Shown piece by piece: positions 4,286-9,864 of a stretch of DNA of 9,864 nucleotides. Both the position numbers and the translations under genes were made by a program. How positions within the stretch are numbered: the first letter of the stretch is position 1; every line of letters begins with the position of its first letter. The notes beneath the pieces were generated by a model. That model was not told where the DNA came from. It saw nothing but the letters and a program-made list of their open reading frames with translations, and searched no databases. The stretch is from Pseudanabaena sp. CAN_BIN31. Its GTDB lineage: Bacteria; Cyanobacteriota; Cyanobacteriia; Pseudanabaenales; Pseudanabaenaceae. Location: the NCBI GenBank assembly GCA_026785865.1, contig JAJAZG010000492.1, positions 1 through 9,864 of the forward strand, written 5' to 3'.

Positions 4286-7213
4286 ATGAGTTCCCCAGCA
4301 GCACTGTCAGCTTCATTAGTACAGATGGTCAATATAGAGAGCGATCTGCGTGCCGCCAATTCTCGTCTACGATATCGCCTGAAGCTAGTCGAGGACTTGT
4401 GGGAGTTAGTTCTATTGAGAGAAAGTGGTCAAGAATTAGTCGATTTATTGCGGCAGTTGCGAGCCATGTGTTCTCCTGAGGGGCAAGCACCTGAATATCC
4501 TGCTCAAGAAGTTTTAAAAGTAGTCGAAAGCCTTGATTTACATCAAGCAACCACGGCGGCTCGTGCATTTGCTTTGTTTTTCCAACTGATTAATATTGTC
4601 GAGCAAGACCACGAACAGGAACAAACTAGCCTCCATCGGGTTAGCCCGATTAATAGTGAAGCGGAATATCCTGTGGGTACATTTCGTTGGCTTTTTCCTG
4701 AACTTAAAAAGCTAAATGTGCCGCCACGTCAGATTCAAAAAGTTTTGGACAATCTCGATATTCGCCTTGTATTTACCGCACACCCCACAGAAATTGTACG
4801 GCAGACAATTCGCGAAAAGCAACGCACGATCGCTAAAATGCTGAAGGAACTAGATCGGGTGCTTAACTTTAAGGGAGATGAAATCGCACCACAGGCGATC
4901 GCCTTAAACTGGGAAGCTGCGTCACTGCAAGAGCAAATTGCCGAAGAAATTCGTCTCTGGTGGCGCACTGATGAGCTAAACCAAATCAAGCCCACGGTTT
5001 TAGACGAAGCCGAATATACATTGCATTATTTTGAAGAAGTCTTATTTGATGCGATCCCCGTACTTTACGATCGCATTGCATCAGCAGTTTCTAGCAGTTT
5101 CCCCAAATTAAAACTACCTCGCTACAACTTTTGTCAATTTGGCTCATGGGTCGGTAGCGATCGCGACGGCAACCCCTATGTCACTCCCGAAATCACATGG
5201 CAAACGGCTTGTTATCAGCGCAACCTCGTCCTGAATAAATACATTAAGTCGATTGACAGCCTTAGTCGCTTGCTATCGCTATCACAAAGTCTCAGTGATG
5301 TTTCCCAAGCCTTGCTAGATTCCCTCGGCGACGATCAAATCTATCTACCCGAAATTTATGAAAAACATTCCATCAAATTCCGCCAAGAGCCTTATCGCCT
5401 GAAGCTCGCCTATGTGCGTGAGCGTTTGGAGCGTACTTGCGATCGCAACCAAAAGCTGCGCCATAGTGGGTGGCAAGCTTCAGAAATGGAGCTATCCACG
5501 AAGGGGAGAGAGCATCAGCTTTATACCAATGTTTCCGAATTTTTAGCTGAGCTAAAGCTTATTCAAGCGAGTTTAATGGAAACTAAGCTCAATCCGAAGC
5601 CCCTCGAAAGCCTGATTCGTCAAGTTGATGTCTATGGTTTTCATTTAACCCATCTAGATATTCGCCAAGAAAGTACCCAACATAGTAATGCAATCGCCGA
5701 AATCGCCGAAACTCTGCAACTCTTGACCAAACCTTATGACGATCTGAGCGAATCAGACAAGGTGATATGGCTAGTCCAAGAGCTAAAGACTCGCCGTCCG
5801 ATGATTCCTGCCAAGTTAAACTTCAGCGCCAAAACCAACGAAATTATCGAGACATTTCGGATGGTGGCAAATGTGCAGCAAGAATTTTCCACAGATATTT
5901 GCAACAACTACGTGATCAGCATGAACCGTAGTGTTAGTGATATTCTCGAAGTATTGCTACTAGCTAAAGAAGCAGGACTCTACGATCCTGCAACTGGGAA
6001 AGGTTCGCTCAATATTGCGCCTCTGTTTGAAACGGTTGAGGATTTGCAAAGCGCCCCATCAATTATGATCAATTTGTTCGAGCTACCTCTCTATCGGGAT
6101 TATCTCGAAAACCATGAACATCTCCAAGAGGTGATGCTTGGCTATTCCGATAGCAACAAAGATTCGGGATTCTTGAGTAGTAATTGGGAAATTTATAAAG
6201 CTCAACGTGCGCTCCAAGATGTTTGCCAAAAATATCAAGTCAATTTGCGGATGTTTCATGGACGCGGCGGCTCCGTCGGACGTGGTGGCGGGCCAACCTA
6301 TGAAGCAATTCTTGCCCAACCAGGTCGCAGCATCGAAGGACGGATCAAGATCACTGAGCAAGGTGAAGTATTAGCTTCCAAATATTCTCTGCCTGAAATT
6401 GCGCTTTACAATCTAGAAACGATCGCCACAGCGGTAATCCAAGCGGCGTTATTGCCTAGCAGTACCGATACGCTCGATTGCTGGCTGGAAACCATGGAAG
6501 AAATTTCAGTGCGATCGCGCCAAGTGTATCGCCAGTTAATTTACGAGCAACCTAATCTAGTCGAATTTTTTCACCAAGTCACACCGATCGAAGAGATCAG
6601 CCAATTACAAATTAGCTCTCGTCCCGCCCGACGTGCTGGTAAGCGCGATCTAGCAAGTCTCAGAGCTATTCCTTGGGTATTTAGTTGGACACAAAGCCGA
6701 TTTTTGCTACCATCTTGGTATGGCATCGGTGCGGCTCTTGAAGAATTTCTCTTGCAAAATCCTGAAGGACATCTATCGCTGTTGCAATATTTTTATAGCA
6801 AATGGCCATTCTTCAAAACCGCGATCTCTCGTGTGGAGATGACCCTCGCCAAAACTGATTTACAAATCGCGCATCATTATATGCGTGAGCTAACCAGAGA
6901 AGGCTATGAAGAGGCTTTTGTCGGTATATTTGCGGAAATCCTTGAAGAGTATCAACGCACTCTCACCGTGATCCAATCGATTACGGGACAAAAACAAATG
7001 CTAGATAGCGATCGCGATCTTCAGCGATCGGTACAGTTGCGAAATGGCTCGATTGTGCCGCTTGGTTTTATCCAAGCATCTTTGCTCAAACGATTACGCC
7101 AACACCGCCCTGATACTATCGATCTGCGATCGCGCTATTCCAAAAACGAACTTCTGCGCGGCGCATTATTAACGATTAACGGCATCGCCGCAGGTATGAG
7201 AAATACAGGCTGA
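4286..7213 (+). CDS. ppc: Phosphoenolpyruvate carboxylase
   Basis: A 975-residue cytosolic enzyme that carboxylates phosphoenolpyruvate with bicarbonate to oxaloacetate, the main anaplerotic reaction feeding the TCA branch and aspartate-family amino acids in cyanobacteria. All hallmark segments are present: VFTAHPTEIVRQ with catalytic His166, GSWVGSDRDGNPYVT (286-300), YGFHLTHLDIRQES (450-463), EVMLGYSDSNKDSG (615-628), MFHGRGGSVGRGGGPTY (656-672, the glycine-rich catalytic loop), LRAIPWVFSWTQSRFLLPSW (792-811), and the C-terminal RNTG. Arg660, Lys856, Arg919 and Asn973 align by motif with the E. coli residues that bind the inhibitor aspartate, so the allosteric pocket seems retained. It is slightly shorter than the roughly 1000-1050 residues of many cyanobacterial homologues, from a short N-terminus; no plant-type N-terminal phosphorylation motif is seen. 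ATG 4286 has GGAG eight bases upstream. It appears intact and is probably transcribed alone. Confidence 0.97.
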   Translation: MSSPAALSASLVQMVNIESDLRAANSRLRYRLKLVEDLWELVLLRESGQELVDLLRQLRAMCSPEGQAPEYPAQEVLKVVESLDLHQATTAARAFALFFQLINIVEQDHEQEQTSLHRVSPINSEAEYPVGTFRWLFPELKKLNVPPRQIQKVLDNLDIRLVFTAHPTEIVRQTIREKQRTIAKMLKELDRVLNFKGDEIAPQAIALNWEAASLQEQIAEEIRLWWRTDELNQIKPTVLDEAEYTLHYFEEVLFDAIPVLYDRIASAVSSSFPKLKLPRYNFCQFGSWVGSDRDGNPYVTPEITWQTACYQRNLVLNKYIKSIDSLSRLLSLSQSLSDVSQALLDSLGDDQIYLPEIYEKHSIKFRQEPYRLKLAYVRERLERTCDRNQKLRHSGWQASEMELSTKGREHQLYTNVSEFLAELKLIQASLMETKLNPKPLESLIRQVDVYGFHLTHLDIRQESTQHSNAIAEIAETLQLLTKPYDDLSESDKVIWLVQELKTRRPMIPAKLNFSAKTNEIIETFRMVANVQQEFSTDICNNYVISMNRSVSDILEVLLLAKEAGLYDPATGKGSLNIAPLFETVEDLQSAPSIMINLFELPLYRDYLENHEHLQEVMLGYSDSNKDSGFLSSNWEIYKAQRALQDVCQKYQVNLRMFHGRGGSVGRGGGPTYEAILAQPGRSIEGRIKITEQGEVLASKYSLPEIALYNLETIATAVIQAALLPSSTDTLDCWLETMEEISVRSRQVYRQLIYEQPNLVEFFHQVTPIEEISQLQISSRPARRAGKRDLASLRAIPWVFSWTQSRFLLPSWYGIGAALEEFLLQNPEGHLSLLQYFYSKWPFFKTAISRVEMTLAKTDLQIAHHYMRELTREGYEEAFVGIFAEILEEYQRTLTVIQSITGQKQMLDSDRDLQRSVQLRNGSIVPLGFIQASLLKRLRQHRPDTIDLRSRYSKNELLRGALLTINGIAAGMRNTG

Positions 7214-7220
7214 TCCGCAT

Positions 7221-7250
7221 TCACCAGAAAGCCTAAGTGCTTTCTGGTGA
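7221..7250 (+). terminator. Hairpin after ppc with a duplicated right arm
   Basis: TCACCAGAAAGC (7221-7232) and GCTTTCTGGTGA (7239-7250) pair perfectly over 12 bases around a six-base loop, starting 8 bases after the ppc stop. There is no U-run after it, so as an intrinsic terminator it is weak; a role in protecting the 3' end is as likely. The right arm recurs at 7257-7268. Confidence 0.45.
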
Positions 7251-7268
7251 TATGGTGTGCTTTCTGGT
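7237..7268 (+). repeat. Direct repeat GTGCTTTCTGGT, 20-base period
   Basis: GTGCTTTCTGGT occurs at 7237-7248 and again at 7257-7268. The left arm ACCAGAAAGC (7223-7232) can pair with either copy, giving two mutually exclusive hairpins, the second with a larger loop. Confidence 0.6.
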
Positions 7269-7276
7269 AACTAAGT

Positions 7277-7286
7277 AGAGCGCTCT
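7277..7286. promoter_or_regulatory. 10-base palindrome upstream of the oxidoreductase gene
   Basis: AGAGCGCTCT is a perfect palindrome about 50 bases before the oxidoreductase start. It could be an operator, but one such site is not rare by chance and no repressor is encoded nearby. Confidence 0.2.
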
Positions 7287-7337
7287 GCATGTTACGATTT
7301 TGGACAAACTGAGAGTGTTTACTGAGCTGTGAGGAGT

Positions 7338-8384
7338 ATGAGCCCCAATCGTAATTTCCACGATCCCATTCGGGTTGGTGTTATAGGTATCGGTAATATG
7401 GGGCAGCATCATGCGAGAGTGCTCAGCTTGCTCAAAGATGCGGAGCTAATTGGCGTTGCTGATGTCAGTATCGAACGCGGGCAAGACACTGCTGACAAAC
7501 ACCGCGTCCTTTATTTTGAAGATTATCGAGAACTTTTGCCTTTAGTCGATGCCGTCTGCATCGCGGTTCCAACTCGTCTACATTACGATGTGGGGACAAC
7601 CTGCCTTAAAGCTGGTGTTAATGTCCTGATTGAAAAGCCGATCGCCGCGACAATTGAAGAAGCTGAATCTTTAGTTAGAACTGCATCTGAACAAAGTCGC
7701 ATTCTTCAAGTCGGACATATCGAGCGATTTAATCCCGCTTTTCAAGAATTAAGCAAAGTTTTAAAGCATGAGACGATTTTGGCGATCGAAGCCGATCGCA
7801 TGAGTCCCTATTCACAAAGGGCTAATGATGTCTCGGTCGTATTCGATCTGATGATTCATGATATAGACCTAATTTTGGAGTTAGTTCCATCGGCGATCGT
7901 CCGAGTCTCGGCGCATGGTAATCGGGTTTCGCCAGAATCTACCTATCTCGACTATGTGACCGCCACGATCGGTTTTGAAAATGGCGTAATCGCCACGCTC
8001 ACCGCTAGCAAAGTTACGCATCGCAAAAAACGTAAAATTACCGCCCACTGTAAAAACTCACTTACCGAGTCTGATTTTTTAAATAACGAAATTTTAATTC
8101 ATCGTCAAACAACGGCGAACTGGACAACTGATTATGGCCAAGTCCTGTACCGTCAAGATGGCTTCATTGAAAAAGTTTACACCAGCAACATCGAACCACT
8201 TCATGCAGAGTTAGAACATTTCGTTGCCTGTGTTCGCGATCAACAACAGCCGTCGGTCGGCGGCGATCAAGCCTTGAAGACTTTGCGTCTTGCTAGTCTG
8301 ATCGAACAAACTGCTCTGGATGGTCAAGTCTGGCGGAGTTGTGATTTGGATCTACGCGAAGTGGCGATCGCAGGGAATTATTAA
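7338..8384 (+). CDS. Gfo/Idh/MocA family NAD(P)-dependent oxidoreductase
   Basis: A 348-residue soluble oxidoreductase. The N-terminal Rossmann domain carries VGVIGIGNMGQHH (GxGxxG) and the later EKPIA motif (about 99-103), whose lysine is catalytic in the family; VGHIERFNPAFQEL and MIHDIDLILEL (His and Asp in the active-site region) lie at the start of the C-terminal beta-sheet domain, which ends with LHAELEHFVACV and SLIEQTALDGQVW. Family members oxidise or reduce sugar, nucleotide-sugar or inositol substrates. The VGHIERFNPA motif resembles UDP-N-acetylglucosamine 3-dehydrogenase-type members, but the substrate cannot be assigned from this sequence. The frame is conserved-looking throughout. 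Start: ATG 7338 is preferred; GTG 7329 in the same frame would add three residues. GAGGAG at 7331-7336 is very close to ATG 7338, so the start is not fully settled. Gene spacing and the flanking hairpins suggest a monocistronic unit. Confidence 0.88.
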   Translation: MSPNRNFHDPIRVGVIGIGNMGQHHARVLSLLKDAELIGVADVSIERGQDTADKHRVLYFEDYRELLPLVDAVCIAVPTRLHYDVGTTCLKAGVNVLIEKPIAATIEEAESLVRTASEQSRILQVGHIERFNPAFQELSKVLKHETILAIEADRMSPYSQRANDVSVVFDLMIHDIDLILELVPSAIVRVSAHGNRVSPESTYLDYVTATIGFENGVIATLTASKVTHRKKRKITAHCKNSLTESDFLNNEILIHRQTTANWTTDYGQVLYRQDGFIEKVYTSNIEPLHAELEHFVACVRDQQQPSVGGDQALKTLRLASLIEQTALDGQVWRSCDLDLREVAIAGNY

Positions 8385-8386
8385 AT

Positions 8387-8441
8387 AAAACCCAAAAAGC
8401 TATGGCGCACGTAGAGCGTGCGCCATAGCTTTTTGGGTTTT
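8387..8441 (+). terminator. Perfect 25-bp hairpin, family member 3, after the oxidoreductase gene
   Basis: Arms 8387-8411 and 8417-8441 are perfectly complementary around the loop TAGAG. The ends are AAAACCCAAAAAG and CTTTTTGGGTTTT, the core TGGCGCACG. It begins two bases after the stop codon and is followed by T-rich sequence, so a rho-independent terminator role is likely. It is closely related to member 4 at 9133-9187. Confidence 0.75.
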
Positions 8442-8483
8442 TAAGATTTTTTACGCTCACCCATTAGCATGATTGTCTAGAGA

Positions 8484-8489
8484 TAGAAT
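8484..8489 (+). promoter_or_regulatory. Possible -10 box of the outer-membrane protein gene
   Basis: TAGAAT lies just before the 51-base palindrome. If used, transcription would begin near 8495 and the palindrome would form the extreme 5' end of the mRNA. No clear -35 box is seen at 16-18 bases upstream. Confidence 0.25.
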
Positions 8490-8491
8490 TC

Positions 8492-8542
8492 CTTCAAAAT
8501 CGGAGAAAACCAGTCAATGACTGGTTTTCTCCGATTTTGAAG
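8492..8542. repeat. Perfect 51-base inverted repeat (25-base arms)
   Basis: Arms 8492-8516 and 8518-8542 are exact reverse complements around a single A at 8517. The arms carry no AAAACCC ends, so this is not one of the hairpin family. No U-run follows on either strand (GAAGCTAAAGG on the plus strand), so it is not a typical terminator. It sits 84 bases before the preferred start of the beta-barrel gene and may be a leader hairpin or a cruciform site. Confidence 0.8.
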
Positions 8543-8547
8543 CTAAA

Positions 8548-8565
8548 GGAACAATGGGAACAATG
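8548..8565 (+). repeat. Tandem 9-base repeat GGAACAATG x2
   Basis: GGAACAATG occurs twice head to tail (8548-8556, 8557-8565) in the leader of the beta-barrel protein gene, directly after the palindrome. Its meaning is unknown; slippage duplication is the simplest explanation. Confidence 0.6.
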
Positions 8566-8626
8566 CCAATTCTCTCCAGTCAAAGTAGGCATATCTCACA
8601 GCAACCCAATGCAGGAACTCAAGCTC

Positions 8627-9127
8627 ATGAAATCTCTTACCAAAATCTATTTAGGCTTTGCGATCGCTACTTCTGTTCTGACATCTTTTAGCGCGATCGC
8701 CTTAGCCGAAGAAGTAGCATTACCTGGCAGCTACGTTGGCGCTGGTATTTCTCTCCAAAGCTTTGCCACAAATCCTTCTGTAGTGGGCGCAAACTTAGCA
8801 GGTCGCTATAAGTTTGACGGCGTGCCAATTTCTGCGAGAACTTCTGTTCTGTTTGGTAATGGTGGAACTTCAGTTGTTCCGACAGTTTCCTATGATTTGC
8901 CTGTAGGCGATCGCACCAATGTTTATCTTGGTGCTGGCGCATCGTTTAAAGTTGGTGGCGACACAAGCATGACAGGCGATCAAACTTCTTTCGCATTACA
9001 ACCTGGTGTAGAAGTTAGTATCAACAAAAATGTACTACTTTACGGCAATGCTGTAATTCCATTTAACGGACAAAGTAATGGATCGGCAGGCACTTCTCTA
9101 CAAGCAGGTGTAGGCGTTCAATTCTAA
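8627..9127 (+). CDS. Small secreted beta-barrel outer-membrane protein, family unknown
   Basis: A 166-residue protein. It opens with a Sec signal peptide: MKSLTK, then a hydrophobic stretch, with cleavage likely after SAIALA and before EEVALPG. The mature part is made of alternating short strands rich in Gly, Ser, Val and Phe (for example YVGAGISLQSF, NVYLGAGASFKVGG, LLYGNAVIPF) and ends LQAGVGVQF; a C-terminal phenylalanine after alternating hydrophobic residues is the signal read by the BAM outer-membrane assembly machinery. It looks like an eight-stranded OmpA/OmpX-size barrel. There is no cysteine and no OmpA peptidoglycan-binding domain. I do not recognise its function. Start: ATG 8627 gives a clean signal peptide and has AGGA at 8613-8616; an in-frame TTG at 8537 would add 30 residues ahead of the signal peptide and lies in the palindrome, so it was set aside; ATG 8609 is a weaker alternative. 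Confidence 0.7.
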   Translation: MKSLTKIYLGFAIATSVLTSFSAIALAEEVALPGSYVGAGISLQSFATNPSVVGANLAGRYKFDGVPISARTSVLFGNGGTSVVPTVSYDLPVGDRTNVYLGAGASFKVGGDTSMTGDQTSFALQPGVEVSINKNVLLYGNAVIPFNGQSNGSAGTSLQAGVGVQF

Positions 9128-9132
9128 ATAAC

Positions 9133-9187
9133 AAACCCCAAAAAACTGTGGCGCACGCGCAGCGTGCGCCACAGTTTTTTGGGGTTT
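9133..9187 (+). terminator. Perfect 26-bp hairpin, family member 4, after the beta-barrel gene
   Basis: Arms 9133-9158 and 9162-9187 are exactly complementary around the loop GCA. Ends are AAACCCCAAAAAA and TTTTTTGGGGTTT, core TGGCGCACGC. It begins five bases after the stop codon and is followed by TTAT. Compared with member 3 several paired positions differ on both arms together (A8402-T8426 becomes G9148-C9172), so pairing is kept. Confidence 0.75.
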
Positions 9188-9214
9188 TATTATGGGGGGG
9201 GGCTACCTAAGGCT

Positions 9215-9243
9215 AAAAAAGAGGCGCATTGCGCCTCTTTTTT
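9215..9243. terminator. Bidirectional terminator between convergent genes
   Basis: AAAAAAGAGGCGC (9215-9227) pairs with GCGCCTCTTTTTT (9231-9243) around ATT, giving a GC-rich stem with a T-run on whichever strand is read. It lies between the beta-barrel gene (plus) and the cyclase gene (minus, stop at 9265), so it can end both transcripts. Confidence 0.8.
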
Positions 9244-9264
9244 GTGGATTTTGAGAAGTGACCA

Positions 9265-9864
9265 TCAACTATCTACAAAAAAGGTAAGCACAGTCTCATC
9301 AACACCTTTGAGCTTAAGAGGTTCGCACTTGCGAAGTTCTTCATCATCTAGATAGTCAGCAACTGCCGCCGATACGAGAATGCAGTCAGGCTCCGCTGCC
9401 GATTGAATCCGCGCCGCAATATTCACCGTTGGACCGATCGCGGTATAGTCCGATCGCTCGGCACTGCCAAACATTCCCACCACAGCCGTACCTTGATGGA
9501 TACCGCAGCGAAATCTGACTTTAGGAATACCTTGGGCTTGCCATTGTTCATTCAGTTGGACAAGCGATCGCTGCATATGTTTGGCTGTCTGAACGGCGCG
9601 GCGGACTTGTTCATTGGGGCTACAATCTTCGGGCGCACCAAATAGAGCCATAATGCCATCGCCCATAAACTTATCGACCGTGCCACCATTGGCAAAAATC
9701 GCTTCTGTCATTGCGCCAAGATATTGATTGAGCAGTTCGGCAACACGACGCGATCGCAAGGTATTCGCAAGAGAAGTAAAGCCGACAATATCTGTAAACA
9801 AAACTGTAATCATTCTTGGCTCAGGACGGAGATCGAGACTGAGTTCGCCTGTAGCGGCTTTGAC
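9265..9864 (-). CDS. Class III adenylate cyclase, C-terminal catalytic domain (cut by window edge)
   Basis: The frame is open to the right edge, so 199 residues of a longer protein are visible; the inner ATG at 9813 is unlikely to be its start. Counting from that Met, the class III cyclase signatures are FTDIVGFTSL with metal-binding Asp8, VDKFMGDGIMALFG with Lys48 and the second metal Asp52, DYTAIGPTVNIAARI with Asp122, transition-state Asn131 and Arg135. Lys48 and Asp122 are the pair that selects adenine, so the product should be cAMP from ATP rather than cGMP. The domain acts as a homodimer with two shared active sites. Only a short linker (VKAATGELSLDLRPEPR) precedes the domain; a sensor such as GAF, PAS, CHASE2, FHA or a response-regulator domain normally lies N-terminal in cyanobacteria but cannot be seen here. 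All catalytic residues are intact, so it should be active. Confidence 0.92.
   Translation of the reverse strand, partial: VKAATGELSLDLRPEPRMITVLFTDIVGFTSLANTLRSRRVAELLNQYLGAMTEAIFANGGTVDKFMGDGIMALFGAPEDCSPNEQVRRAVQTAKHMQRSLVQLNEQWQAQGIPKVRFRCGIHQGTAVVGMFGSAERSDYTAIGPTVNIAARIQSAAEPDCILVSAAVADYLDDEELRKCEPLKLKGVDETVLTFFVDS

Noticed and set aside
4041..4316. Minus-strand 91-codon frame across the ppc leader
   Set aside because: It runs through the long hairpin at 4043-4097 and overlaps the ppc start; no recognisable domain or ribosome site.
4735..4995. Minus-strand frame inside ppc, Ser/Cys-rich
   Set aside because: Shadow of strongly conserved ppc codons on the other strand.
8537..8626. N-terminal extension of the beta-barrel protein from TTG 8537
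   Set aside because: It would put 30 polar residues ahead of a normal signal peptide and start inside the palindrome arm, so ATG 8627 is preferred.
8554..8691. 45-codon upstream frame overlapping the beta-barrel start, with GGA before its ATG
   Set aside because: Overlaps the signal-peptide codons in another frame and looks like no known peptide; the tandem repeat that creates its ATGs explains the apparent ribosome site. A regulatory role is possible but unsupported.

Overview
The window looks like a piece of a cyanobacterial chromosome. The HIP1 octamer GCGATCGC and its CGATCG core recur through most of the genes (for example at 1347, 1873, 2754, 3092, 4895 and 5157). The window carries a cyanobacterial-type phosphoenolpyruvate carboxylase, a cyanobacterial-type FtsW, a UbiH-like FAD hydroxylase and a class III nucleotide cyclase domain. 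A Pseudanabaena-like filamentous lineage would fit the AAAACCC...GGGTTTT hairpins between genes, but that is an impression and not a demonstration.

Left part, all on the minus strand. A ubiH-like hydroxylase gene (3778-2540) is followed 23 bases later by ftsW (2516-1287). From the ftsW stop a chain of overlapping frames continues: an 18-codon frame (1290-1234) that shares ATGA with both neighbours, then a solo deaminase-fold toxin domain (1237-830), then a SUKH/SMI1-KNR4 family protein that is its probable immunity protein (813-340, or from GTG 843). A U-tailed hairpin at 281-315 closes the unit. Beyond it lies the start of a major facilitator superfamily transporter (202 to the left edge), which is cut by the window.

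Middle and right, plus strand. A 507-base divergent gap (3779-4285) holds two long hairpins and a structured leader in front of ppc (4286-7213). A hairpin with a duplicated arm separates ppc from a Gfo/Idh/MocA oxidoreductase gene (about 7338-8384), which ends in a perfect 25-bp hairpin. A perfect 51-base palindrome then precedes a small secreted beta-barrel protein gene (8627-9127). Two strong hairpins separate that gene from the convergent cyclase gene (9265 to the right edge, cut by the window).

Most genes are housekeeping: anaplerotic carbon fixation (ppc), septal peptidoglycan synthesis (ftsW) and quinone-type hydroxylation. The accessory part is the toxin-immunity pair attached to the tail of ftsW, which has no HIP1 core over about 1.1 kb. 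The most unusual structures are the ATGA-linked chain after ftsW, the family of four related long hairpins, the 51-base palindrome and the nested ppc leader. No wholly new multigene system is evident. The strongest candidate for a second look is the free-standing deaminase with its SUKH partner, coupled to a division operon.
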